From a bacterium (lineage in GTDB: Bacteria; Chloroflexota; Anaerolineae; Caldilineales; Caldilineaceae), in assembly GCA_016124945.1 (NCBI GenBank), contig WGMT01000076.1:1-64000 (forward strand): a DNA stretch of 64,000 nt. The letters are read 5' to 3'. Shown one piece after another: positions 25,260 through 33,266 of the stretch. The notes below the pieces were generated by a model. The model had not been told where the DNA came from. It searched no databases and saw only the letters and a program-made list of their open reading frames with translations. The position numbers and the translations under genes were made by a program. Each line of letters starts with the position of its first letter. The first letter of the stretch is position 1.

Positions 25260-26051
25260 TTATGCCGGTCGCTCTGCCAGGATGCAGAAGAGTGTGTCTT
25301 CTGGTTTGGCCGGTTCGAACGAGAATCCGCTCAACGCCTGCACATTGACAAACCCCACCGAGCTGAAAAGATCGATGGCCTGTTCCTGTGTGTACCAACG
25401 TATTTCGGGCGTCTGTGTGTGCGTCTCCGCGTAGATCACTTCACCGTTAACCAGGACTTCGTAGCGATCTTCGGCGTCCTGGGTCTGCTCTGCGGGGTGC
25501 GTCTTTGCACGAGACCAGCGGCGGATGGTGGCGCCGTCTTCGGGGCGGATCTGCTCTTGGCTGATCTCCCAATCGGTCTCCAACGGTTCGCTTGGCTGCC
25601 AGACGAGCATCAGCGAAAGGATCACTGCGCCGCCCGGTTCCAGCGTATCAAAGATGCGCTGCGCCGCCTGCCGCGCCACTGCCGGGTCGGTGACAAGCTG
25701 AAACGAACTTGAAGAAAGTACAATCGTGCGATAGCGTCGGGGCAGCGCAAGATCCTGAATCGCCTGCGCGTAGAGAACGGGCGACAGCCCCCTCTCCTCG
25801 GCCTTACGCCGACATACGGCCAGCATCGCAGCCGATAGATCAACGCCGTCGACGGCAATGCCCTGCGCCATATAATCGAGGACCAGCCGCCCTGTGGAGC
25901 AGCCGACGTCCAGCGCTGGTTGTCCGTAGCGCTTGATCACGTCGAGATAAAAGAAGCGATCCCCCCAGCGCGACGTGTCCCCGCGCAGCAGATCCCACGT
26001 TTCCACCATCAAACCCCAATAACCACGTGCAGGGTCTGTTCCTTTGCTCAC
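25260..26051 (-). CDS. Class I SAM-dependent methyltransferase
   Basis: Small-molecule type methyltransferase with the Rossmann SAM motif LDVGCSTGRLV at about 47-57, an acidic loop VDGVDLS, and a motif IV-like IVLSSSSFQLV. It has 263 residues. The start is GTG at 26051 with AAAGGAGATAACC before it. Substrate unknown. It is transcribed ahead of the beta-lactamase-like gene and diverges from dinB. Confidence 0.8.
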   Translation of the reverse strand: MSKGTDPARGYWGLMVETWDLLRGDTSRWGDRFFYLDVIKRYGQPALDVGCSTGRLVLDYMAQGIAVDGVDLSAAMLAVCRRKAEERGLSPVLYAQAIQDLALPRRYRTIVLSSSSFQLVTDPAVARQAAQRIFDTLEPGGAVILSLMLVWQPSEPLETDWEISQEQIRPEDGATIRRWSRAKTHPAEQTQDAEDRYEVLVNGEVIYAETHTQTPEIRWYTQEQAIDLFSSVGFVNVQALSGFSFEPAKPEDTLFCILAERPA

Positions 26052-26141
26052 GGTTATCTCCTTTGCTGAGTGCGGATTGCGTCCGTCGATGGAAAAAGGA
26101 TGTTACAATAGGGAAGTCAAGCTGTCGAGTGATTTCGGCAG

Positions 26142-26170
26142 AAGACGACCGACCACGGACTACCGCCGAC
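26142..26170. repeat. Heptamer run upstream of dinB
   Basis: GACGACC, GACCACG and GACTACC units run in 7-bp register 39 bp upstream of the dinB start. Related units also follow the dinB stop (27370-27404), so dinB is flanked on both sides. Confidence 0.5.
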
Positions 26171-26208
26171 ATTTAAAGTGACAACGTCGCAACCTGCAAC
26201 TCCCTCCC

Positions 26209-27375
26209 ATGCGCAAAATCATCCACATGGATCTCGACGCCTTCTTCTGCGCCGTCGAGGAACAACGAAATCCGGCTTTACAGGGCATCGCCTTTGCTGT
26301 GGGTGGGCGCCCGGAGTCGCGTGGGGTGGTGGCGTCCTGTTCCTATGCGGCGCGGCGTGTGGGGATCCACTCGGCCATGCCTATGGCGCAGGCCGTGCGT
26401 CTGTGCCCAGAACTGACCATCGTAGCGTCGAGCCACGGCATCTACAGTGAAATGTCGCGGAAGGTCATGGCGATTGTCCACCAATTCACCGAATTGGTGG
26501 AACAGATCTCCATCGACGAGGCTTTCCTTGATGTGAGTGCCCGTCCTGAATCGGCGACCGATCTAGCCATCCAGATTCAACAGACAATCCGCCGGCAGTT
26601 GAAGTTGCCATCCTCGTTTGGCGTGGCCACCAACAAACTCGTCGCCAAAATCGCCACCGACGTGGGCAAGGCTGCCGCCAAAGGTGGCGACTATCCTAAC
26701 GCTATCCAGGTGGTGCCACCCGGTGAAGAAGCCTCCTTCCTGGCAACATTGCCCACCCGCGCCCTGTGGGGCGTCGGCCCGAAGACGGCGGAAAAGCTGG
26801 CCGAGTTGGAGATTCACACCATCGGCGACATTGCCGCCACACCTGCGGCCACGCTCCAATATCACTTCGGCAAGAACGGCGCGGATCTACACCAGCGCGC
26901 CCGCGGCATTGACAACCGTAACGTCGAAACCAGCCACGAAACCAAGTCTATCAGCCAGGAGACCACCTTCGCCGTCGACGTGCGCGACGACGAGCAACTG
27001 CGGCGTACCGTCCACGAGCAGGCGGGGCAGGTGGCGCGCCGTCTGCGTCGTGAAAGGCTGGCTGGCACCACCGTGAAGCTCAAACTACGATGGTCGGACT
27101 TCACCACCCTTACGCGCCAATCCACTCTCGATCACCCAACCGATGACGCCGACGAGATCGCTCGTCTTGCCGAACATCTGCTGGCAACCCATCGCCCGCC
27201 AGAACGCACCGTGCGCCTCATCGGCGTCGGCGTCAGCGGCCTCGGCCCTCCTGCACGCCAGATGACCATCTTCGACACCCCCAGCGACAAAGACGATAAG
27301 ATCAACCAGACGATCCAGTCTTTGCGCAAGCGCTTTGGCGATGACGCTGTGTTGCGCGCTAGTGATTTGGATTGA
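26209..27375 (+). CDS. dinB: DNA polymerase IV (Y family, translesion)
   Basis: Error-prone polymerase that copies past damaged template bases. It has 388 residues. The palm domain carries the metal ligands D8 (HMDLDAFF) and D103/E104 in SIDEAFLDV; the fingers have SCSYAARRVGIHSAMP. The thumb helix-hairpin-helix (ALWGVGPKTAEKL) and the little-finger domain (about 240-350) are complete. The C-terminus lacks an obvious clamp-binding QxxLxLF motif apart from the segment QMTIF. No LexA box is visible upstream, unlike the radical SAM gene. The stop TGA is inside a heptamer repeat. Confidence 0.95.
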   Translation: MRKIIHMDLDAFFCAVEEQRNPALQGIAFAVGGRPESRGVVASCSYAARRVGIHSAMPMAQAVRLCPELTIVASSHGIYSEMSRKVMAIVHQFTELVEQISIDEAFLDVSARPESATDLAIQIQQTIRRQLKLPSSFGVATNKLVAKIATDVGKAAAKGGDYPNAIQVVPPGEEASFLATLPTRALWGVGPKTAEKLAELEIHTIGDIAATPAATLQYHFGKNGADLHQRARGIDNRNVETSHETKSISQETTFAVDVRDDEQLRRTVHEQAGQVARRLRRERLAGTTVKLKLRWSDFTTLTRQSTLDHPTDDADEIARLAEHLLATHRPPERTVRLIGVGVSGLGPPARQMTIFDTPSDKDDKINQTIQSLRKRFGDDAVLRASDLD

Positions 27376-27406
27376 CGACGGACGGCAGACGACGGACGAC
27401 GCACTA
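27370..27406. repeat. Heptamer array between two convergent stop codons
   Basis: Units GATTGAC, GACGGAC, GGCAGAC, GACGGAC and GACGCAC run in strict register from the dinB TGA (27373-27375) to the TAG of the TolB-like pseudogene on the other strand (27406-27404). The whole intergenic gap is repeat. Confidence 0.85.
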
Positions 27407-27880
27407 CTCCCCACCCACCGCCCAATCCACCGTGTACACAGATTCCACCAAAATCGGTAGAGACAGGGTACGCGACTCCTGCCCATTGGGGCGCACCAGA
27501 CTGACCGTCGGTTGACCAGACCGGCTCCTGCGCAGGCTGGTCACCCTGCATCAGTTGACATTGGTTGCTGCCGTCGGTAGCCATGACATAGAGATTGTAG
27601 ACGCTGCGCACAGTGCGGTCGCTGCCACGATTCGAGACGAAGACGATCCAGCGGCCATCCGGCGACCAAGCCGGGTTCATGTCGTCGGCGTCATGACGGG
27701 TGAGACGGCGCAGATTCGAGCCGTCGATCTCCATCACGTAGATGTCTCTGCCGCCATTGCGATAGGAAGCAAAGGCAATCTGCCGCCCATCCGGCGAGAG
27801 TTGGGCATCCCCATCCAGGCCTTTCGATGTGGTCAGTTGATACCGTCCGCTTCCATTGTCATTGGTAAAAAAGGTTCACC
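27404..27880 (-). pseudogene. Decayed TolB/WD40-like (PD40) beta-propeller fragment
   Basis: The minus-strand frame reads LSPDGRQIAFASYRNGGRDIYVM and then MNPAWSPDGRWIVF, which are tandem PD40 propeller blades as in TolB-like proteins. The frame shifts near 27510: after PVWSTDG the natural ending (LVRPNGQESRTLSLP ... VDWAVGGE) is in another frame. The 5' end is cut off at about 27880, where it abuts the next gene. Only the last two or three blades remain, so it is non-functional. Confidence 0.75.
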
Positions 27881-27890
27881 GGATTTTTCT

Positions 27891-28190
27891 TTAGAAAGCC
27901 CCACTTAATCCAGCGACAAGTAGACTGCCCACAAAGAAGATCATCACGCCCACCACATAGAGCAGCACCCCACCAACAGTTCGCGGCACAATCCAAATCG
28001 ACGTCCAGCCAATCACCATGACAACGGCGTAAAGCGTGCCTCAGAAGCCTGCCAGCATGGAGCCCCCACTCATTTCGTAACTCAGAAGATCGCTCATTTG
28101 TGCCGCTGCAAACATAACCAGAAAGGGCAGCGCGACCAAAAAGAGAAGAAAGAAAAGAATTTTGAGATTGACAAAAACGCCACGCTTCAT
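27891..28190 (-). pseudogene. Small membrane protein gene interrupted by an in-frame TGA
   Basis: From the ATG at 28190 a 99-codon frame runs to TAA at 27891 with a single internal TGA at codon 50 (28043-28041). Before it lie a basic start and one membrane segment (ILFFLLFLVALPFLVMFAAA); after it two more (VVMVIGWTSIWIVP and VGGVLLYVVGVMIFF). Reading TGA as tryptophan restores a normal membrane protein, so a TGG-to-TGA nonsense change is likely. It sits 10 bp after the stop of the next membrane protein gene and is probably cotranscribed. No good SECIS stem-loop follows. Confidence 0.6.
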
Positions 28191-28199
28191 AAGATGCCT

Positions 28200-28748
28200 C
28201 TATTGGGTAGCTCTTGGCGCACCTGTGACCAGAAAGCCGAGAACTGCACCAATTACCGCTGAAATAGGAACGACGAAGAAAACAACGAAGTAGGCCAGTG
28301 CGCCATCATGCGTTGTTGCGCCCGCGGCCATGCCCAAAGGGATGCCCAAACCGACGCCGACGACGCCGCCAATTAGCAGGCCCAGCACCACACCGATGAG
28401 TCGGCGCGGCCATCGGATTTCTACACCTGTGGGGAAGACGGCACCCAATATCAACATGAAGGCCCAGGCATGAATTAAATTGCGCATCAGCCCTAAACCA
28501 TTGATTGCCAGCGTCAGTTCACCTTCGCCAACGCCCCGCATGGCCAGGCTGTTGAAAATCGATTGGCTCACAAAATTGAGGACGGTTGCATCAACCAGCA
28601 AGATGACGATTGCCCAGGTCACTCGGTTCGCCGCTTGTGGATATTGAAGTCGGTAACTGTATGCTGTTAACAGTCCCATGGCATAGACAACCAACATGGG
28701 CAATTGGGTGATCAAAAGTGAGAAAAAATTGGAAAATCCGCTGTTCAT
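28200..28748 (-). CDS. Multi-pass membrane protein, unknown function
   Basis: About 182 residues from the ATG at 28748 (AAGGAAC upstream); an ATG nine codons earlier lacks a ribosome-binding site. Around five hydrophobic segments with Gly-rich turns (LIGVVLGLLIGGVVGVGLGI). No recognised family. It forms a two-gene unit with the TGA-interrupted membrane ORF. No close relation to the neighbouring cold-shock gene, which is divergent. Confidence 0.55.
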   Translation of the reverse strand: MNSGFSNFFSLLITQLPMLVVYAMGLLTAYSYRLQYPQAANRVTWAIVILLVDATVLNFVSQSIFNSLAMRGVGEGELTLAINGLGLMRNLIHAWAFMLILGAVFPTGVEIRWPRRLIGVVLGLLIGGVVGVGLGIPLGMAAGATTHDGALAYFVVFFVVPISAVIGAVLGFLVTGAPRATQ

Positions 28749-28868
28749 CGTCGTGTTCCTTCTGTTTAATGGCATCAGTATCGATAATATATCAACAGCG
28801 CGTCCGAAACGCGTCCGAATCCGTCTAAACTACGCAAGAAATGTATCGAAATTTAGCTGCTCTTCAGG

Positions 28869-28897
28869 TTGACTTTGCTTTAGTTCTCCTGTATACT
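28869..28897 (+). promoter_or_regulatory. Sigma70-type promoter of the cold-shock gene
   Basis: TTGACT (28869-28874), 17-bp spacer, TATACT (28892-28897). The predicted start near 28904 gives a leader of about 155 bases before the csp ATG, a length typical of cold-shock mRNAs. Confidence 0.7.
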
Positions 28898-28940
28898 GTT
28901 GTTTGCAAGATGTTGTAAGTCCTGATGAAGATGTGTACAA

Positions 28941-28979
28941 ACACGCCCAGACTTGCACAAGCCTGGGCGTGGTTTTTGT
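28941..28979 (+). ncRNA. Terminator-like hairpin in the cold-shock leader
   Basis: CACGCCCAG (28942-28950) pairs with CTGGGCGTG (28963-28971), with an inner CTTG/CAAG stem, followed by GTTTTTGT. It looks like an intrinsic terminator 40 bases after the promoter. Either a short RNA ends here, or the leader attenuates csp transcription with a temperature- or ligand-dependent alternative fold. Confidence 0.5.
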
Positions 28980-29059
28980 CTCATTTGTTGGGAACGACGA
29001 TATTTTGACGAACAATTTTTTTCAGTAGCACCAAGCGAAACCACAGGAGGTTTCCAACA

Positions 29060-29272
29060 ATGAGCAAGGAACGCGTTACAGGCACTGTGAAGTGGTTCAA
29101 CGACACCAAGGGCTTTGGTTTCATCGCCCGCGAAGGTGGCCCCGATGTATTCGTCCATCACTCGGCTATCATGTCCGAGGGCTTCCGCAGCCTTTCCGAA
29201 GGCCAGCGTGTCGAGTTCACCATTGAGCAGGGACCCAAGGGCCCAGCTGCTGCCAACGTCCAGAAGGTCTAG
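29060..29272 (+). CDS. Cold-shock domain protein (CspA family)
   Basis: A 70-residue single OB-fold protein that binds single-stranded RNA/DNA and melts RNA structure in the cold. RNP-1 (KGFGFI) and RNP-2 (VFVHH) are intact. CAGGAGGTTT lies 10 bases before the ATG. It is a single gene with a long structured leader and a strong terminator at 29314-29347. Confidence 0.95.
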   Translation: MSKERVTGTVKWFNDTKGFGFIAREGGPDVFVHHSAIMSEGFRSLSEGQRVEFTIEQGPKGPAAANVQKV

Positions 29273-29313
29273 GTAGCAACTGTTGCTGAGGCCATTGCTT
29301 CGGCACCAATAAG

Positions 29314-29347
29314 AGAGACCGGCAGAAATGCCGGTCTCTTTTTTTGT
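29314..29347 (+). terminator. Rho-independent terminator of the cold-shock gene
   Basis: AGAGACCGGCA (29314-29324) / TGCCGGTCTCT (29329-29339) with a GAAA tetraloop and a run of eight T. Confidence 0.92.
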
Positions 29348-29370
29348 CCTTTTTCTTTTGAAATTGACTG

Positions 29371-29420
29371 TTGACAAAATGAATATTGTTCATTATTATT
29401 GGTTTTGTGAATTTTATTCA
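29371..29420 (+). promoter_or_regulatory. Promoter and operators of the tetR gene
   Basis: TTGACA (29371-29376), 17-bp spacer, TATTAT (29394-29399). Palindrome AATGAA-N5-TTCATT (29378-29394) fills the spacer. A second site, TGAAT-N3-ATTCA (29408-29420), follows. This layout fits TetR autorepression. Confidence 0.65.
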
Positions 29421-29435
29421 TTAACGGAGTGGATA

Positions 29436-30017
29436 ATGCCAAGAACAGCCGACCCGAATATGCGCACCAATCTTTTGCAGGCTGCCCGTGGTGTCTTTGC
29501 GGAAAAAGGCTACGAAAAGACGCGCATGCAAGACATTGCAGAACGTGCAGGGGTGGCTGTAGGCACGATTTATCTTTACTTTAAAACCAAAGATGCCATG
29601 GCTATCGCATTGGCAGACGAACTAAATGCTCGTTTGCTGGCGGAATCAATTTCTCAGCTTGAACAGCCTGATCTTGAAAAGGCAATTGGTGACGCCGTCC
29701 ATGCTGCGTTGAACTTGCTGGCGGCAGAGCGAGATTTGATCCGGATGCTCTACCTGAATGTAGGGCTTGGTGCACTGAATGATGTCGTCCATGGTGAACA
29801 TGACATTGCGCTACGTCAGGCCGTGGCCGCTCATCTGCGCCAACGTATAGAGACAGGCCAGATGCGTCCGTTTGATGCAGAGGCGCTTGCCATGTTGATC
29901 ATCGGTATGGTGGATTGGGCGGCGCAGGCAGCGCTCTTCTACGAAGTGGGAGATCTGGCTACCTATGAGCAGACAGTAGTTGCACTGCTTTGGGGCGGCA
30001 TCAAAAACCAAGTTTAA
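29436..30017 (+). CDS. TetR/AcrR-family transcriptional regulator
   Basis: A 193-residue repressor. The N-terminal HTH spans about 10-57 (ARGVFAEKGYEKTRMQDIAERAGVAVG with the YLYFKTKDAM recognition end). The C-terminal ligand domain is helical and uncharacterised. The start at 29436 is preferred because the upstream in-frame ATG would begin inside the csp terminator. Two palindromes in its promoter match AATGAA/TTCATT and suggest autoregulation. The P450 gene follows 70 bp downstream in the same direction and is the likely target. Confidence 0.88.
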   Translation: MPRTADPNMRTNLLQAARGVFAEKGYEKTRMQDIAERAGVAVGTIYLYFKTKDAMAIALADELNARLLAESISQLEQPDLEKAIGDAVHAALNLLAAERDLIRMLYLNVGLGALNDVVHGEHDIALRQAVAAHLRQRIETGQMRPFDAEALAMLIIGMVDWAAQAALFYEVGDLATYEQTVVALLWGGIKNQV

Positions 30018-30087
30018 CAGTGCGTGATCCTCGGCATACAGTTTGAGGTATGTGCTATTACTTTTGCCCATCTGGAGAATATCGACA

Positions 30088-31527
30088 ATGGCTACTTTGC
30101 TTTCACCTGAACGTGTGACTACTCCTGAACCGCCGATATCGCCGATACCGCCGCTAACCCCAATCCCGCCGCTAACCCCAATCCCTGTGAAGCCAGGATT
30201 GCCGCTGCTGGGTGACCTCCTTGCCTTCACATCTGATCCACTGGGGTTTCTACAGAAGACGCCCAATAGCTACGCCGATCTGGTGGCCATCAGAATGCTG
30301 GGTGGCCTGTTCTATCAAGTGAATCATCCCCATTTGATTGAACAGGTGCTGGTGACACAAAGTCAACACTTCATCAAAGACAAAGGATTGAAGGTCATGG
30401 GGCGTCCTGTGTTTGGTGACGGCCTGCTCAGCAGTGACGGCGATTTCTGGCTGCGTCATCGACGCATGGCGCAACCTGCCTTCCATCGCCAGCGCATCGC
30501 TGCCTACGCCGACTACATGACAGCCTATGCCGCTGAGACGTTGGCCGGCTGGCGCGACGGCGAGGAACGCGATCTCTACCATGACATGATGCAACTGACC
30601 CTACGCATCGTTGCCAAAACACTTTTCGACGTGGAGGAAAACGCCGAAGTAGACGAAATCGGCGATTGTCTCGATGCCATCATGTGGCGTTTCGACAACC
30701 AATCTGTCCGTGCTATGGTGGAACAGGCCACCGGTTGGACCGTCCCGACGCCCGCGCTGAAGCGTTACCACCGCTCTGTGCAGCGCCTGGATGAGATTGT
30801 TGACAACGTCATCGCGCAGCGACGGCACAGCCACGAAGACAAGGGCGATCTATTGGGCATGTTGTTGGCCGCCCGCGACGACGACGGCAACGGCATGAGC
30901 GACACCCAACTGCGCGACGAATGCAAAACCATGTTCCTGGCCGGCCATGAGACCACCGCACTCACCCTTTCGTGGACTTGGTGGCTGCTCTGGCAGAACC
31001 CCGAGGCTGCCGCCAAACTGCGCAGCGAACTCGACACCGTACTCCAGGGACGCGTCCCCACCCTGGCCGACGTACCCCAACTGCCCTACACCGACCGCGT
31101 CGTCCGCGAGTCCATGCGCTTGATGCCACCGGCGTGGACCATCGTGCGCGAAGCAACGGCCGACGTGGAATTGGCCAACGAGACCGGTCTTCGTTACTGC
31201 TTGCCCAAGGGCTATGACGTCGTAATCAGCCAATATGCCGTCCACCGCGACGGGCGCTGGTATCCCAATCCTGAGCGTTTCGATCCCGACCGTTGGACGC
31301 CGGAATTTAACAAGTCGTTGCCCAAATACGCCTACTTCCCCTTCGGCGGCGGCCCGCGACTCTGTATCGGTCAGCAGTTTGCCATGATGGAAGCGATCCT
31401 CATCCTGGCCATGATTGGGCAACGCTATGAACTCGATCTTGTCCCCGGGCAGCGCATTGAGCCGCAACCGTCCATCACCATGCGCCCGAAGTACGGCATG
31501 AAGATGCGGGTTCGTGCGCGGATGTGA
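30088..31527 (+). CDS. Cytochrome P450 monooxygenase
   Basis: Heme-thiolate oxygenase of 479 residues; soluble bacterial type with no membrane anchor. The N-terminus is a Pro/Ile/Leu/Thr repeat (PPLTPIPPLTPIP) encoded by a short tandem DNA repeat, then the substrate-binding part. The I-helix oxygen-activation motif is AGHETT (285-290), the K-helix ExxR is E341-R344, and the heme ligand is C426 in FGGGPRLCIG. ATG at 30088 follows GGAGAAT. It lies behind a TetR gene, a common arrangement for inducible detoxification or fatty-acid hydroxylation. The redox partners are not in the window, and substrate is unknown. Confidence 0.92.
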   Translation: MATLLSPERVTTPEPPISPIPPLTPIPPLTPIPVKPGLPLLGDLLAFTSDPLGFLQKTPNSYADLVAIRMLGGLFYQVNHPHLIEQVLVTQSQHFIKDKGLKVMGRPVFGDGLLSSDGDFWLRHRRMAQPAFHRQRIAAYADYMTAYAAETLAGWRDGEERDLYHDMMQLTLRIVAKTLFDVEENAEVDEIGDCLDAIMWRFDNQSVRAMVEQATGWTVPTPALKRYHRSVQRLDEIVDNVIAQRRHSHEDKGDLLGMLLAARDDDGNGMSDTQLRDECKTMFLAGHETTALTLSWTWWLLWQNPEAAAKLRSELDTVLQGRVPTLADVPQLPYTDRVVRESMRLMPPAWTIVREATADVELANETGLRYCLPKGYDVVISQYAVHRDGRWYPNPERFDPDRWTPEFNKSLPKYAYFPFGGGPRLCIGQQFAMMEAILILAMIGQRYELDLVPGQRIEPQPSITMRPKYGMKMRVRARM

Positions 31528-31542
31528 TATATTGACGCGACG

Positions 31543-31621
31543 TAAGTGATTGGTGACTGGGATCGAGTTGATCCCATGAATCTCCTGCCTCGCCCAGTCT
31601 CCCAATCACCAATCACTATTC
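31543..31621. repeat. Paired heptamer element between P450 and DNA methyltransferase
   Basis: Left arm 31543-31564 (GTAAGTG, ATTGGTG units ending GGGATC), 5-bp loop, GATCCC (31570-31575), then right arm to 31616 (CCCAGTC, CCCAATC and ACCAATC units). An in-frame ATG inside it (31546) would extend the methyltransferase by 29 repeat-encoded residues, so it is not used as the start. Confidence 0.85.
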
Positions 31622-31632
31622 ACCAAAAGCGC

Positions 31633-32556
31633 ATGAAAAAAACCAAGACATCCGAATTTGGCGTCAGCCGCCGCGAGGCGCATGATTCGTCAGCATTTTA
31701 TGGGCGAAATCTGTATGGGGCAGGAATGGCGCAGGCGCTGGATGCCAAGGAATTGGCGCAGGTGCCCGTGTCGCCCCTCGGCGCGTGGACGGATCAGATC
31801 TACCACGGCTCTTCCGCAGAGATGACGGCGATCCCCGACAACAGCGTCGCCCTCGCCTTCACCTCACCCCCCTACAACGTTGGCAAAGACTACGACGACG
31901 ATCTCAGCCTGCAAGCCTATTTCGATTTGATCCGCAATGTCGGGCGTGAGGTCTATCGTGTGTTGCGTCCTGGTGGTCGCTATGTGATCAACATCGCCAA
32001 CCTGGGGCGCAAGCCGTACATTCCACTCCACGCATTTTTCTACGACATCCACATGGCCATCGACTTTCTGCCCATGGGCGAAATCATCTGGCAGAAGGCG
32101 GCGGGCGCCAGTGGTAACTGTGCCTGGGGCAGTTGGATGAGCGCCAAAGCGCCGCGGTTACGCGATCTGCACGAGTATCTGCTTGTCTTTGCCAAGCAAG
32201 GCTTCAGCCGCCCCGAACGTGGCCAATCAGACATCGAGCGCGATGATTTTCTGGAGGCCACCCTCTCCGTTTGGCAGATTCCAGCAGAATCAGCCAAACG
32301 CGTGGGACACCCGGCCCCCTTCCCTGTGGGCCTGGCGGCGCGGGTGATCCAACTCTATTCCTACGTAGATGACGTCGTCCTCGATCCCTTCGCCGGCTCA
32401 GGCACAACCTGTGTGGCGGCGGCGCAGCACAAACGTCACTATGTAGGCTATGAACTGGCGGAAACCTATTGCGAACTAGCGCGCCGTCGCATATCTGCTG
32501 AGGGAAACGTAGCAGATGACGCCACCGTCATTTCCGAAAGGACGCAACCAACATGA
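31633..32556 (+). CDS. DNA (cytosine-N4 or adenine-N6) methyltransferase, TSPPY type
   Basis: Solitary-looking DNA methyltransferase of 307 residues. The catalytic motif is TSPPY at 77-81, more usual for N4-cytosine enzymes; the SAM motif FAGSGTT is at 253-259, giving the beta-class order (catalytic motif before SAM motif). The start at 31633 (ATG) is chosen because the longer frame runs through a repeat. No restriction nuclease gene is adjacent, so it may be an orphan regulator or a remnant of a restriction system. Its TGA overlaps the ATG of the MerB-like gene (ATGA), so the two are translationally coupled. Confidence 0.85.
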   Translation: MKKTKTSEFGVSRREAHDSSAFYGRNLYGAGMAQALDAKELAQVPVSPLGAWTDQIYHGSSAEMTAIPDNSVALAFTSPPYNVGKDYDDDLSLQAYFDLIRNVGREVYRVLRPGGRYVINIANLGRKPYIPLHAFFYDIHMAIDFLPMGEIIWQKAAGASGNCAWGSWMSAKAPRLRDLHEYLLVFAKQGFSRPERGQSDIERDDFLEATLSVWQIPAESAKRVGHPAPFPVGLAARVIQLYSYVDDVVLDPFAGSGTTCVAAAQHKRHYVGYELAETYCELARRRISAEGNVADDATVISERTQPT

Positions 32557-33266
32557 GTCTGCAAAGTGATGCGCTTCTGTGGGATGTGCGAACATTCGTC
32601 TACCAGCATATTGTAAAGACGACACAACCCCCTACTGTCAACGATACCGCCGCCCGTTTCGGCCTCTCCACTAAGGACGCTTCTCAGGTGTATGCTGCTC
32701 TTGACGCCCAGCATGCCTTTTTCCTGCAACCGGGCAGTATGAACATTCTGATCGCCAATCCCTTCTCTGCTGTAGAGACACCTTTCCGCGTCCAAGCAGG
32801 CGGCAAGACCTACTGGGCCAACTGTGCCTGGGACGCACTCGGCATCCCTGCTGCACTTCAGGGGGCTGCCGTAATTGAAGCGTCTTTTGCCGGCAGCGAC
32901 GAGCCCCTCCACCTCACCGTACAAAATGGCACAATCTCTGGGCCGGCCGCTACAGAGGGCATTGTAGCCCATGTCCTCGTCCCCTTTCGGCAATGGTACG
33001 AAGACATGACCTTCACCTGAGCCACGATTCTCTTCTTCCGGTCGGAAGCGCATGTAGATGAGTGGTGTGCGGCGCGGCAAGCTGCGCGTGGTGAAGTCAT
33101 TCCCTTGACTGTCCTCTGGCAATTGGCGCAGCATTGGTACCACAATCGCCTTTCACCAGACTATCGAGGTCGCACAGCCGCCGAGGCCAAAACCATCTTC
33201 ACCGATCTAGGTCTCACCTCGCCCTTCTGGCAACTTCACGACGATCCAGACGCGTTGCAGAAATAA
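32553..33266 (+). CDS. MerB-family (organomercurial lyase-like) protein, candidate selenoprotein with in-frame TGA
   Basis: Organomercurial lyase (MerB) splits C-Hg bonds with two Cys and one Asp. The frame from 32553 would stop at TGA (33018-33020) after 155 residues, but the same frame continues to TAA at 33264-33266, and the continuation (ATILFFRSEAHVDEWC ... LTVLWQLAQHWYHNRL) is clear MerB C-terminal sequence. C91 and D94 (NCAWDALGIP) match MerB C96/D99. The TGA is codon 156 in FT-x-ATILFF, at the place of catalytic C159 (SFCCHVHFF). A 5-bp stem with GGTC loop starts 15 bases after it. Read through, the product is 237 residues, so selenocysteine is the best reading; a nonsense mutation is the alternative. 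Confidence 0.7.
33035..33048 (+). promoter_or_regulatory. Candidate bacterial SECIS stem-loop
   Basis: CTTCC / GGAAG stem with GGTC loop. The loop begins 20 bases after the TGA and opens with G. This meets the usual bSECIS rules (loop 16-37 bases after UGA, G in the first two loop bases, stem of at least 4 bp). It is short and its pairing is not extended. Confidence 0.5.

Noticed and set aside
26080..26208. LexA box upstream of dinB
   Set aside because: No GAAC-N4-GTTC found; only a TACAAT-like -10 is visible.
28041..28043. TGA in the small membrane ORF considered as selenocysteine
   Set aside because: No SECIS-like stem-loop with the right spacing, and the position between membrane helices suggests a Trp codon.
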